64,000 bases of DNA from Scoparia ambigualis (taxonomy: Eukaryota; Arthropoda; Insecta; Lepidoptera; Crambidae): positions 3,534,001-3,598,000 of the forward strand of contig OY992517.1 of NCBI GenBank assembly GCA_963921215.1. The letters are read 5' to 3'. This document shows positions 21,553-32,555 of the stretch, one piece after another. The notes beneath the pieces are model-generated. The model did no database searches, was not told the DNA's origin, and saw nothing but the letters and a program-made list of their open reading frames with translations. Position 1 is the stretch's first letter; every line of letters starts with the position of its first letter. The translations under genes were made by a program, and so were the position numbers.

Positions 21553-22085
21553 CGTAAATGAAACAAACTGAAATCTATACTTTTGCACACGTAGAATTAG
21601 AAGGACTATCCTTAGAATGCAATCCATTGATGTCAGCGAAACCTGTTAGTCAGTTTATTTGTTGAAGTAACACAAAGTTGAAATTACAAATAACGGGAGA
21701 CTGAGGAAAAGTCGGTAGACATAATAATATGGCTTAAGCAACAGTTCCTTCTTTTGTTACATTAGACTTAATAATATAATAGTAGTGATATTTTATAATA
21801 GACTAGAGTTTTATTGCTGATACAGTACCCCAAGCACGAACCATTATGGTACTAGTTAAGGTAATCGTAATCGTATTATTTTGTATGAAAGCCATATGGC
21901 TTTCATGTATGAAAAAGGTTTAGTAACTTTATAGTTACTAAACCTTTTTCATACATGGTTCATGGTTCATAATGGTTCGTGCTTGGGGGGTACAGATATT
22001 TGATCTTATAAATCTTTACAAGAGAAACCAGTGCTAACGGATACAAGAAATAGATCCTAGATTAGATAAAAACATTAGATACATA
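21553..22085 (+). repeat. Unnamed dispersed repeat, copy 1
   Basis: Words CGGGAGACTGAGGAAAAG, TAAATCTTTACAAGAGAAAC and ACAAGAAATAGATCCTAGAT recur in the same order at 23,252-23,700. Copy 1 is interrupted by a hairpin element at 21,825-21,993. There is no coding frame, and the type is unknown. Confidence 0.65.
21825..21993. mobile_element. Hairpin MITE inside the unnamed repeat
   Basis: Outer arms GTACCCCAAGCACGAACC and GGTTCGTGCTTGGGGGGTAC pair, and an inner palindrome (GTATGAAAAAGGTTTAGTAA / TTACTAAACCTTTTTCATAC) adds about 25 bp of perfect stem. TACAG occurs on both sides of the insertion. The copy of the host repeat at 23.3 kb lacks it. Confidence 0.75.
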
Positions 22086-22275
22086 TAATCACGACTATTA
22101 TCCCTGAACTGTTAGTCAGAGACTAGGCAATGAGGACCGCAAAAGCACTCCTCAGCAATAGTCCACTTTTCACCAAATAGCGACTGCACATGTGCTCAGC
22201 GTGACAGGTGGTGAGCCCATCGCCGCTCTATGCTGTTGGATGTTTATGCAGTCTTTTGTTCGTTAGTTGCCTTTT
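22085..22275 (+). repeat. Dispersed GACTAGGCAATGAGG repeat, copy
   Basis: It runs from ATCACGACTATTATCCC through GTCAGAGACTAGGCAATGAG, CCACTTTTCACCAAATAG and GAGCCCATCGCCGCTCTATG to CGTTAGTTGCCTTTTACCTC. It is nearly full length for the family. Confidence 0.7.
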
Positions 22276-22300
22276 ACCTCAGAATAACTAATAGTACTAC

Positions 22301-22438
22301 GTACACACGACGTCAGATCAACCTACCCTAAACTGTCAAATTTCTCCAATCAATATTGATCCTTTAAACCAAACAATAAAGTTCAAAATTGATTGTTATA
22401 TGACAGTTTTGGGTAGGTTGATCTGACGCCGTGTGTAC
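22301..22438. mobile_element. Hairpin MITE, 138 bp
   Basis: The left end GTACACACGACGTCAGATCA, CCTACCC and AACTGTCA pairs with TGACAGTTTTGGGTAGGTTG, ATCTGACGCCGTGTGTAC. The stems are about 37 bp with one or two mismatches. There is no coding frame. Confidence 0.8.
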
Positions 22439-23149
22439 ATAAGGTTCACTCTGTAACGTCTTTCACGCGAAATTGAAACTTATCGTGTGACCTGAGCGTT
22501 CATATTCCGTTAAGCAACACTGACTCGATATCGATTTGACGTCATGATGTCACAGAGCGTAGGGTTTACGCGCGCGCGCAGGGATTACAAGTTAAGCGAC
22601 GACGCGCGACGTGGAGCGTGCGTCGGCTCGCGGCAACCTTTACTGCCATACGCCTAGGCGGCCTGCCTGGGAGGCGCGCCGGCCAAACGTACCTAAACTG
22701 CGGAGTGACACGCCCCTGCTTTTACGACACCCAAGGGAAGAGAGGGGGTGGTAGTATTTTTTCACCGCCACGCGACAGGGTTAACGGTTTAAGTTCTATT
22801 ACCTATCACAATATCAATACGATAATTGGAAATCATATTTAATTTTATTTCATTAAGTAATAACTTAAGTTAACAATTCATTATGATTTATCATTTTTCA
22901 CCTTTCATCCCAAAAAAAACGATAAATTACCTATAAATTTTAGCCGTTTGTGTCGCTAGGGGAGAGACACTTGCCCGCTATTTTTTCTCGTACCAGGATA
23001 CGTATGTTTACACAATTCTATGACCACGGCATATATTTCGGTTCGACGCGATTCTGTTTCGGCGTGCAGTGGTAGGTACTGGGGGTAGCGATGCGCATTT
23101 GTCTGGCACAGACTATAGCTCGTTAGATTAGTTGTTAAGTCTTAACTAT
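22439..23149. other. No gene; CpG-rich patch and repeat fragment
   Basis: Positions 22,565-22,625 are rich in CG dinucleotides (GCGCGCGCGC, GCGACGACGCGCGACG), unlike the surroundings. Positions 22,725-22,770 hold a fragment of the dispersed repeat (ACGACACCCAAGGGAAGAGA). The 74-codon open frame there is not convincing. Confidence 0.4.
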
Positions 23150-23250
23150 AAGTTAATTAACTGTTTTTTTATTATTATTAGTATTGACGTCAATAAGTGC
23201 CTGTAAAGGTTTACATTGAATAAATAATTTGACTTTGACTTTGACTTTGA
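23150..23250 (+). mobile_element. LINE 3' tail
   Basis: A short stretch with GTGCCTGTAAAGG and CATTGAATAAATAATTTGAC ends in tandem TTTGAC (23,228-23,250). This resembles the 3' end of a severely 5'-truncated non-LTR retrotransposon with a short-repeat tail. Confidence 0.5.
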
Positions 23251-23251
23251 A

Positions 23252-23700
23252 GTAAATTCAACAAACTAAAATCGATAGTTTTGCATACATAGCCAGCGGT
23301 GTTAAAAGTAGTTAGTTACTTATTTGTTGCAGTAATACAAAATTAAAATTACAGATATCGGGAGACTGAGGAAAAGCCGGTCAAAAATTGGCACGAGCAA
23401 CATTTCCTTAATTTGACTTAAGATTTTTATAGTGTTATTTTCCGTACGGACTCGTGGTCACACCAAAATCTTACACCAGTGTGAGATTAGGAATATTTTT
23501 CCTGTTAGTCACACTGCTAGTATTGCAACACCTTTTATCGTCTAATTATGAGTGAGGTGAAATATTAATACCTATGATGTATAAAAACACTGTCGTATTT
23601 ATCTTAGATGTTATCAATCTTTACAAGAAAAACCAGTGCAAACGAATACAAGAAATAAGTCCTAGATAAGATGAGAATATCAAATACAAAAAGCTTAAAG
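23252..23700 (+). repeat. Unnamed dispersed repeat, copy 2
   Basis: It matches 21,553-22,085 in order and orientation, offset about 1.66 kb. It lacks the hairpin insertion but has its own extra segment near 23,440-23,530 (CACACCAAAATCTTACACCA / GTGTGAGATTAGG). Confidence 0.6.
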
Positions 23701-24091
23701 TCTGAATATAATTATTTGATAATATAAAAATATTGACCGTCTATCAGTTATAGTAATACCAGTACTGTTATATGCAACTGTTTCTAAAACAATCATTTAT
23801 TCATGTCGTATTTCCGATTTCATGCATCTGAATCACGGCAAGAAACGAAATTTCAACTAGATATACGAGTACCTACAGTTTGCCGCCTCCCTTGGGGTAT
23901 ATCTCATATCGAGTACGTCATACTGCGTGGCTGACAGTGCCTTAGGGACGCACAGCCTTGTGCGAGAAGCGGGTTCGTTGAGGAAAACGTACTTTTGTGG
24001 GTCATAGCAGTCTTGGCATACCCCAGGGCGATAAATAAGGTTATAAAATAAAATGGTAACGCGTCCTTAGAAGAAAGACACGTAATATATA
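23701..24091. other. No supported feature
   Basis: AT-rich spacer. Short open frames only. Confidence 0.35.
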
Positions 24092-24093
24092 TA

Positions 24094-24647
24094 CAGGGCG
24101 TCCCACGGATATGCCACATGGAGGGAAAGTACCTACCCTGAATATTGTAGATGGAACATTTTACGGAAAGAAGACATTATTTGAATTTGAAAAACAAATT
24201 AAACTGCATTCATAGATATTTAAATAATTACATTTGAACCGGGAATTGAACCTGTAGCTAAATAATCACCTGTAGCTTTATCATACCGATCGAAAGGCTT
24301 TATCATAAGGATTATTTTTTGCTAAATAACATAGTGTCACAAATAAAAGGAAGACCATGAATTTTAATATTTTTAATACAAAATTAATGAATTTATGAAA
24401 TGCTCAAAATGAGTCCCTTCCTGTTGAATACTCTTTTGATTATTTCGCTCCCTGTCGATTTTTTGATTATTTTTCTCATGCAACAGGTTCGATTCCCGGT
24501 GTACGTCAACCATGTAATTATTTAAATATCTATGAATGCAGTTTAAATTGTTTTTTAAATTCAAATAATGTCTTCTTTCAGTAATATGTTCCATCTACAA
24601 TATTCAGGGTACTTTCCCTCTATGAGGCATATCCGTGGGACGCTCTG
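24094..24647. mobile_element. Long-armed foldback with TA target duplication
   Basis: The ends CAGGGCGTCCCACGGATATG and the complement of CATATCCGTGGGACGCTCTG are flanked by TA on both sides (24092-24093, 24648-24649). The inverted arms extend ~170 bp with high identity (GAATATTGTAGATGGAACAT, GCATTCATAGATATTTAAAT). Each arm ends near a B-box-like word (AGGTTCGATTCCCGG on the right, the complement of GGGAATTGAACCT on the left). No transposase is present. TA duplication fits Tc1/mariner-type mobilisation. Confidence 0.8.
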
Positions 24648-24649
24648 TA

Positions 24650-26177
24650 TATGTATGTACGAAAAAATTAATACTACGAGCAGCATAACATATTGGAGAT
24701 GAACTTTTTATTTATTTCGTGGATATGAACATTTCACCAAAGTTGTTTACTTTAATAAGATATTAGTCGCAGTCATAGTTTTATATTTTAATAGATTTTT
24801 TAGAACATCCGTATACTTACTAACATTACTGCGACTTTATAATTTTACGAAAATCGCAATTTTATATTGATAGCTTAGAACGCAGAATCATAGGCTTGCT
24901 CTTATTCTAAGCCACTTCTAAGCCTGCCTGTAGAAAATCAAATTCAAATTCGATTGATAGAAAATGTTAACGAAATGCCAAATTCACACAGTGACAGATT
25001 CATTCGTTTTGCGCTGTTTTGCGTTCCAATTCATGGTGCGGCACCGGCAGTCGGCACATCATCGATATATAATGATAAAATATTCACAAAACGTTTTCCG
25101 CGTGAAATGAATAACATATTATTTGTTTTACTCCGTTGGCATTTCATATTGGAATGTTTGAAAAATATAGGCGGACGTGACCATTCCAATGGGAGTGACG
25201 TGTGAAGTATAACTTGAGTAGTTCAATATCTAAGTAAACTACATCAGCCTATAGGAATATATGTAGATAGCTCATTGGCGCATCGGCTAGGCGATCGAGA
25301 TGCAATCGCGCAAGTTAAGAACTTTCGCAATACCGCTTCAAGCTCGTAAAGCTCCGTACTCCTGAAGGTAATTATACATCTAGGCCATCATAAGTTAGTC
25401 GTCAACACCCAATAACCCGTATTAAGCCAGCACGTTGGATCACATTCATGCAGGGTAAATTTTGGACTCCTCGCCAAAAGTAAATATGGGGTAATAAAAG
25501 TAATAATAAAACATTTGACGTAAAAAAATGAATGTTTTCTTTTTTTAATTACAATTTTTTGCCTTATTTTTATATCCTATAGTTCTAGGTGCGTGCGCTC
25601 ACCCTCGCGGTCAAAGCGACGCGACGGCGCGCTGTCATTGGTTCACGGGGTGAATCAATGATATTAGAATAAAAAGAGGTAGACAGGTTATGTTAGTACT
25701 AATGTGATGTCAATAAATGGACCAAAGCTTTACGATGTTAACATCCGATGAATTTTAATAGTCTTAATTGTGTTGTTTCTACAGTGTCGTATTACACATG
25801 AAGGCATTTTTAAACTAATTTACGGAAACGAATATACGCAAACTGACACTGTCAACCACACACCGCTGTCAACGCTTTCCTGAGACTACACTAAGATAAG
25901 CCAATTAGCATAGTTTTCTGTTGCCAGTTTTTGGCACATGTAACGCATCTACCTTTTTTTATTGTAACATCATTGGGGTGAATAATAGCGGTCACGCGCA
26001 TGCACTTTGATAACCGCGATAGGCCGCACGCTAGGTGACAATAATTTTAATGTTCTTAAGGAAAAATTGAGACAAAAATGAATAATTTTTTTTTTTTAAT
26101 TTCATTATTATGTTGTACTGCTGCTATAGCATCACGTAAAAATATTTGGGGGAGGGTCCAAAATTAACCCTGTTTAA
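24650..26177. other. No supported gene
   Basis: Open frames up to 83 codons (24,954-25,205) show no known motif. No clear inverted repeats or RNA genes are visible. Confidence 0.4.
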
Positions 26178-26558
26178 AAGATGACTGCTAGAAACCGCAA
26201 GAAACTTCAACGGCTGGTCAGGTCAAGTGTTTTATACATGACAAAAATGACAAAAAGGGAATTTGTGCTTCTTTGTAGGTACTTATTGCCCAGCTGACGG
26301 GGGCAACGGCCGGCCGGGCGTCTGTTGACCCGTCAACGTAGGTACTTATCGCCCAGCTGACGCGGACAGGTCAACAGACGGCCATATTATTATTTAAAAT
26401 AAAGTAGATACTCAAAGACTATTCAATTAAATTTTACAAAATTAATTATTTCATTAAAAATGAAAAAACACGAATTCCTTTTTTGTCATTTTTGTCATGT
26501 TTGAAACACTTGACCTGACCAGCCCTTAAAGTTTCTTGCGGTATCTAGCAGTCACCTT
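26178..26558. mobile_element. Foldback MITE with ~85-bp arms
   Basis: The left arm (GATGACTGCTAGAAACCGCA, AGAAACTTCAACGGCTGGTC, AGGTCAAGTG, ATGACAAAAATGACAAAAAG) pairs with the complement of 26,470-26,558. The centre has two copies of CCCAGCTGACG... separated by AGGTACTTAT. There is no coding frame. Confidence 0.82.
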
Positions 26559-26564
26559 ATAAAT

Positions 26565-26945
26565 CACAACCATTATCCCCTTAGAGTCAGAGACTAGGCA
26601 ATGAGGACCGCATAAGCAGTCCCCTGACATAGTCCACGGCACACCAAATAACTGTAACTTGTGTAACTAAGTATATTTTCAATGTTTGCACCTCCGATCT
26701 TAGAGTATCTCCATCTCTCCATCCGACCGGTTGTCTGGCAGAAATCGCTTTAAGCGATAAGAACGCCAAATTGTAACATTGTTTTTCTTTCTTTTTTATA
26801 TAAATGCATTGTACATGTTTGTGTGATTATGTTACAATAAAAGTATTATCTATCTATCTATCTAACTGCACGTGCGTGATAAGTGAGTCTTTAGTCCGTT
26901 AGTCGCCTTTTACGAGGGAATAGATGGGTTGGTAGTATTTTTTTT
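26565..26945 (+). repeat. Dispersed repeat split by a LINE tail
   Basis: The first half (GTCAGAGACTAGGCAATGAG, ACACCAAATAACTG) and second half (CACGTGCGTGATAAG, GTCCGTTAGTCGCCTTTTAC) are contiguous in other copies such as 22,085-22,275. Here a 208-bp LINE end separates them. Confidence 0.75.
26655..26862 (+). mobile_element. 5'-truncated LINE 3' end with target duplication
   Basis: The insert carries GGTTGTCTGGCAGAAATCGC and TTTAAGCGATAAGAACGCC, a widespread lepidopteran LINE 3' wording, and ends in tandem TATC. TAACTG flanks it on both sides (26649-26654 and 26863-26868), consistent with target-primed reverse transcription into the dispersed repeat. Confidence 0.75.
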
Positions 26946-27263
26946 TATGAGTCGCCACTATACACTCTACACAGCATCACGGTGTAGGATGGATAAAAAG
27001 ACTATTAGTGTTTTAGCATGGCATTAGGTGTGTAATTAAAGCTCGTATTTGGGTAAACACAATACGTGTTAATGTGCTGACAACACATAATTAGCAGATG
27101 TGCCTCGTTCGCGACTCGGTACACTTTAAACTGTTAATGCCAACTAGTGCAGTTCATAGTAATTAAAGCAGTTACTTTATATTCTATGTTAATAAAACAA
27201 AAACAGTAGTAAGGAATATAGGAATAGTAAAGTATTTTCTCTCAAAACAAAATTGAAATGGTT

Positions 27264-27631
27264 TTAAGAGGGTTTACGTATTTCTGTTTCCCATACAATT
27301 TTCCAAGTCGAAGTTTTTAAAGACCAATAAGCCAATTTTATTGAAACTTTGCATGCTGAAGTAAAATACAGGGATCTAAATAGTTTGTTGAAAACATTTA
27401 AAAAAAAGGTTTATTTGGCTGAGTTATTGCGATTTAAAGTCCACTATAGAAAGTTTAAAATCGCAATAACTCAGTTAAAAAAACGTTTTTTTTTTAAATG
27501 TTTTCAACAAACTATTTAGATCTCTATATTTTACTTCAGCATGCCGAGTATCATTGAAATTGGCTTACTGGTTTTTACAAATTTCAACTTGGAAATATGT
27601 ATGGGAAACCGAAATGCGTAAAGCCCCTTAA
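27264..27631. mobile_element. TTAA-flanked hairpin MITE, copy 1
   Basis: The whole 368 bp is one long inverted repeat: TTAAGAGGGTTTACGTATTT at the left and its diverged complement (AAATGCGTAAAGCCCCTTAA) at the right. Internal words AATAGTTTGTTGAAAAC and GAGTTATTGCGATTTAAA are also mirrored. TTAA at both ends resembles a piggyBac-type target, although the ends lack the usual CCC. A sister copy is at 41,802-42,166. Confidence 0.8.
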
Positions 27632-29527
27632 CGAGGTTTTAACGAGGTTTTGGAACCTTGAGATCGTTACGAGACATCGTTAATTTATGTATTTCGATTA
27701 AGTTGTATTAACTGTGTACATGAGTACCAATAAGTATACATCTTTACACGTTCGCCATCGATTATAAACCAAATACCAACATGACTACGACCGAAAAAAT
27801 AAAGCGATTTATATACTTCCTCAGATTAGGTATACGTAATCTGAAATTCTCTTTATAAAGCAGTGTTGGTAGGAGTCTAGGGAAAGCTCGCCTGATTAAA
27901 GTAGAGGCGTGCATTTGTAGTTGGTATCGAGATCGGTTTTGAAGATAACAACGGGACGCGGTGGCGGGCGACATGGTCGTAGTAACTATAGCAACTTATT
28001 CTTTTATTAATTTGTTTTTAATATTGTTTTGGCTACGAATCCTTATGATGCAACGTATAATAAATAAAAAAAAGTCTAAATATATTTATTTAGCTTGTAA
28101 GTAAGAATTGCGTTTTTTTACCCTAGTCTCGTATTTGTAATAATAAGACGTGTTATATGAAACTCATTTTTTTATTCAATCTACTGTTCGTGTACTATTA
28201 TAAAATATATACTACTTGAAATTGACTTAACTTTTACGGTTCTTATGTAAATAAACAAATAAAACCATTTTTATGTAAATAAACAAATAAAATTACAACA
28301 ACAACAACAACAACAGAAACGTTAAACATCCCCCGCCGCACAAAGCTGCTTAGAATTTTTCGTAATTGCCAACCCGCCGGAGACAATTCCAACGAGGCAG
28401 CTTTGCATTTTTAAGAATCCATTCTACATAATAACCCTGTGTTTGCGCTGCTCCTCGAAATGCATAATAACGGGAAGCAAAAGTGTCCGTTCAAATTTTA
28501 ATACGGCACTACGAGTGCGCTAAGCTCGTAACGTTGAACATCCTCCCGAAGAATAACGTCATATCTGCGATACAACGTTCTTGCAGATATGACGTTTTTC
28601 TTCGCGTCCGTCGCTCTGTTCTTAACCCGGCTACGTTTCGTGGTAGCGCTGCAAACGGTTTCCGTCGAGCGTTTTACTAACGAGATAATTGCGAGATGAT
28701 TAAATAAATGTTTCTGTTAACCAAAACAATGTGGGAGAGGAGTATTGCCTCTAATTACCTTCATAGGTGGCGGATAAGCGTGTTGTATACGTAAGTACGG
28801 TTTTCGGTAACGTAGTCTGAATTAAATCAGATTGCTTTTTTATTTTATTTATTGGTTATTATATAGCATATTATTTATCCCAACGTAATATGGCTAATTC
28901 TAGAGGTCTAGAGAAGAGAGCAAAATAGGTAGGTAATTTTGTAAATCAAGAATTCTATTTAAATTTTTTAACTTATAACGGCTGGAATGCCTCACCTATT
29001 CAAAGACAATTTATTTTCGTATATTTTAATTAACTAAAACCAAGTATAATGCAAGAAATAGTTGTTTGAAATTTTATTTGATGCAGTGAAGTATCACTAA
29101 TAGAGTATTTAATGACCGGAATGACTAGATAAAAGTCTGTGGAATAACATATATTTCCAATTATCCAAATTTTGAGTACTTGTGATTTGCGAGTAATCCA
29201 TAATTTAAAATACCCTATTTTCGGGAATTTCGGGAATCCCCTTTTAATAAGCGTGCGATTTTTGCGGCGCCTTACCATTGTTAACTGCAGATGTAGGTGC
29301 AATTGTAAATTCAGATTTTGAATTTTATGCATAAAGTTACTATACCTACTAGGTATAGTAACTTTAAGATTTTATGATGATCTGTAAAAGATATTATGAT
29401 TTGGTAACAACATAATATATTTTTTTTGATTTTTAAAAATAAATTAAAACCAGAACACAAATAAAAAGAATATTGATATTGATAAAGTATGGATTACCTT
29501 TATGTAAGTACTTATAAAAAATAAAAT
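27632..29527. other. No gene; small hairpin and microsatellite
   Basis: Positions 28,297-28,316 hold an (ACA)n run. Positions 28,547-28,604 form a hairpin (GAAGAATAACGTCATATCTG / CAGATATGACGTTTTTCTTC). The open frames at 28,483-28,680 and 29,030-29,332 show no recognisable domain. Confidence 0.4.
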
Positions 29528-30954
29528 AAATAGTAGATTGTTATACAAGGGGCTAAAATTACCCATTATATACGAGGTAGTTTTACTCCCGAGCTTGAGC
29601 GAGTGAGTAAATAGAAACCGAATTTTAATGGGTTTTTAGCGCCGTGTGTTACACTATGTTTTTCACTACTAATGCGAGAAAATAAAACAATCCAATACAA
29701 TATGAATTAGTTTTTTTTATTTAAAATTAACCCGTTAGTTGCTTTAACGACACCCAAGGGAAGAGAATGGTTGGTAGTATTATTTTGATGAGCCCATCGC
29801 CGCTCTATGCTGCTGGATAGTAGGTATGTGCAGTCTTTCCATCTCTTCCCTTGGGTGTCGTCAAAGGCGACTAACGGACTAATGACTGCACATACATCCT
29901 ACAGCATAGAGCGGCGATGGGCTCATCAAAATAATACTACCAACCCCTTTCTTCCCTTGGGTGTCGTAAAAGGCGACTAACGGACTAAAGACTGCACATA
30001 CATCCAACAGCATAGAGCGACGATGGGCTCATCAAAATAATATTACCAACCCTTCACTTTTCTTCGATGTCGTAAAAGGGGACTAACGGACTAAAGATTG
30101 CACATACATCCAACAGCATAGAGCGACGTTGGGCTCATAAAAATAATACTACCAACCTCTCTCTTCTCTTCGGTGTCGTAAAAGGCGACTAACGGACTAA
30201 ATACTGCGCATACATCCAACAGCATAGAGCGGCGATGGCCTCATCAAAATAATACTACCAACACCTTTCTTCCCTTGGATGTCGTAAAAGGCGACTAACG
30301 GACTAAAGACTGCACATACATCCAACAGCATAGAGCGACGATGGGCTCATCAAAATAGAACTACCAACCTCTCTTCTCTTCGGTGTCGTAAAAGGCGACT
30401 AACAGACTAAATACTGCGCATACATCCAACAGCATAAAGCGGCGATGGGCTCATCAAAATAATACTACCAACACCTTTCTTCCCTTGGATGTCGTAAAAG
30501 GCGACTAACGGACTAAATACTGCACATACATCCAACAGCATAGAGCGGCGATGGACTCATCAAAATAATACTACCAACCCGTCTCTTTCCTTGGGTGTCG
30601 TAAAAGCGACTAACGGGCTAAAGGCTCACCACCTAAGCACATGTGCAGACTGTGCAGTTTTTTCTTGCTGAAGCGTGGTCTGTGTTGTCCATAGATTCAA
30701 ATGATTACTAATTTTACCATACATTTTACTAATAACTATCTCAAAGAAGTTGTTGATCTAAGTAAACAGTAATAAGTCGAGTCTTTATTCATGATTATTT
30801 TACATAGACTAAATACTTTTTCGTTTTTGGAGGCCTCATTGTCATGTGACAGACAAAAATTTAAAAAAAAATTACTTATTCCCCTAGGGCAAGAAAAGCT
30901 ATTTTAGCCCGGTCTAGACCGCTACAATGACGGTCTTTTTGAGCAAGAGGAGTG
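29528..30954. repeat. Higher-order repeat, unit 1 (1,427 bp)
   Basis: The unit starts AAATAGTAGATTGTTATACA, runs through GGGGCTAAAATTACCC, then the 106-bp array, and ends with CTATTTTAGCCC and TTTGAGCAAGAGGAGTG. The same order recurs immediately downstream, so this is a tandem segmental duplication. GGGGCTAAAA near the start and TTTTAGCCC near the end are inverted, suggesting the unit was once a mobile element with short terminal repeats. Confidence 0.8.
29744..30640. repeat. 106-bp tandem array, eight direct copies plus one inverted
   Basis: The anchor word TGTCGT occurs at 29856, 29962, 30068, 30174, 30280, 30384, 30490 and 30596, a period of exactly 106 bp with one 104-bp unit. Each unit holds GGCGACTAACGGACTAAAGA, GCACATACATCCAACAGCAT and GGCGATGGGCTCATC. 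An extra copy at 29,744-29,838 faces the others head to head. The last unit changes into AAGGCTCACCACCTAAGCAC. The unit is a piece of the dispersed repeat seen elsewhere in the window. Confidence 0.9.
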
Positions 30955-31913
30955 AAATAGTAGATTGTTATACAAGGGGCTAAAATTACCCATTATATAC
31001 GAGGTAGTTTTACTCCCGAGCTTTAGCGAGGGAGTAAATAGAAACCGAGTTTTAATGGGTTTTTAGCGCCGAGTGTTACACTCTGCTTTTCACTACGAAT
31101 GCGAGAAAATAAAACAATCCAATACAATATGAATTGGTTTATTTTATTTAAAATTAACCCGTTAGTTGCTTCATCGACACCCAAGGGAAAAGAATGGTTG
31201 GTAGTATTATTTTGATGAGCCCATCGCCGCTCTATGCTGTTGGATAGTAGATATGTGCAGTCTTTCCATCTCTTCCCTTGGGTGTCTTCAAAGGCGACTA
31301 ACGGACTAAAGACTGCACATACATCCAACAGCATATAGCGACGATGGGCTCATCAAAATAATATTACCAACCCTTCACTTTTCTTTGATTTGGTAAAAGG
31401 AGACTAACGGACTAAAGACTGCACATACATCCAACAGCATAGAGCGGCGATGGGCTCATCAAAATAATACTACCAACCCCTCCCTTCCCTTGGGTCTCGT
31501 AAAAGGCGACTAATGGACTAAAGACTGCACATACATACAACAGCATAGAGCGGCGATGGACTCATCAAAATAATACTACCAACCCCTCTCTTCCCTTGGG
31601 TGTCGTAAAAGCGACTAACGGGCTAAAGGCTCACTACCTAAGCACATGTGCAGACTGTGCAGTTTTTTCTTGCTGAAGCGTGGTCTGTGTTATCTCAAAA
31701 AAGTTGTTGGTCTAAGTAAACAGTAATAAGTCGAGTCTTTATTCGTGATTATTCTACATAAGACTAAATACTTTTTCGTTTTTGTAGGCTCATTGTCATG
31801 TGACAGACAAAAATTTAAAAAAAAATTACTTTTTCTCCTAGGGCGAGAAAAGCTATTTTAGCCCCGCTCTAGAACGCTACAATGACGGTCTTTTTGAGCG
31901 AGAGGAGTGAAAA
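30955..31913. repeat. Higher-order repeat, unit 2 (959 bp)
   Basis: It repeats unit 1 with the same borders (AAATAGTAGATTGTTATACA to GAGGAGTGAAA). Its array is shorter: one inverted copy at about 31,165-31,260, then four direct copies with anchors at 31283, 31389, 31495 and 31601, again 106 bp apart. About 54 bp after the array (between GTGTT and ATCTCAAA) is absent relative to unit 1. Confidence 0.82.
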
Positions 31914-32340
31914 CAAATTTATACTATAGGATAAACGCATTAACACTTTTCTAAAATGAATTGATGAATGAATTAGAGAAAAGTCGATTAAAGTGTCGAT
32001 TAAAGCGGTCTCCGACCGACGCGGCGACGCTCATCTTAAAAATATTAATAGGTTATTTAATAAAGTTAGAAGGCCGAGAGACAAATTTTATTTTATTACT
32101 TTTTAGAGTTTGTGTTTTTATGGGGGTTTCTTAAAATGTTTAATTTTATTTTTGCATAAAGCTGTGCAGTTTCTTGCGGCCATTCTTCTCCACAGCTAAA
32201 AAATTACGTTCTGTATAGGTGGATAAGTAAAAAAGATGTTTCGGACAAGCCAAAGTCCTTATTTTACAAGTTTATCTGGTATAAATAAAAAAAATATTTA
32301 TTTTTGACTTTTCAAAGCGTGTGTTAGTCATAAAACAGTT
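31914..32340. other. Likely intron, no feature
   Basis: Downstream of the CUB exon on the minus strand. It contains CAGTTTCTTGCGGCC, a wording common in moth repeats, but no exon or element boundary is evident. Confidence 0.35.
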
Positions 32341-32359
32341 AAGTGGTGTCAGTACTCAC

Positions 32360-32555
32360 TGTGGCTCATGCTCTGTCAGCAACTCTTCAAAGTGTAGCCT
32401 CAGCGTGTGCGCAGGTGGTCCCCGAACCTCAGTGACGCAGGCCGCGTCGTCGGGGTAAGCGCGTGGGAACCCCGGACTGGATACCGTGGCTTGAGGGTGC
32501 GCGTGAGACAGCACTATCGTCTCGTTGCACTCGATCTTTGACGCCGTGTAAGGAT
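32360..32555 (-). CDS. Internal exon encoding part of a CUB domain (host gene)
   Basis: On the minus strand the exon is preceded by a pyrimidine tract and TTGTTCCAG and followed by the donor GTGAGT. It is 196 bp: it opens with two bases of a split aspartate codon, holds 64 whole codons and ends with two bases of the next, so it is phase consistent. The peptide has two cysteines 30 residues apart, PGFPRAYP between them, and the HTLRLHFEEL strand, the signature of the first half of a CUB domain. CUB proteins are extracellular or membrane-anchored binding proteins (tolloid, cubilin or Neto types). Which one cannot be said. The second half of the domain must lie in another exon at lower coordinates; I could not find it. 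Confidence 0.75.

Noticed and set aside
26848..26862. TATC run as an independent microsatellite of interest
   Set aside because: It is the terminal tail of a LINE insertion with target duplications.
31023..31334. 103-codon minus-strand frame as a gene
   Set aside because: It spans the inverted and direct copies of the 106-bp repeat and has no homology of its own.
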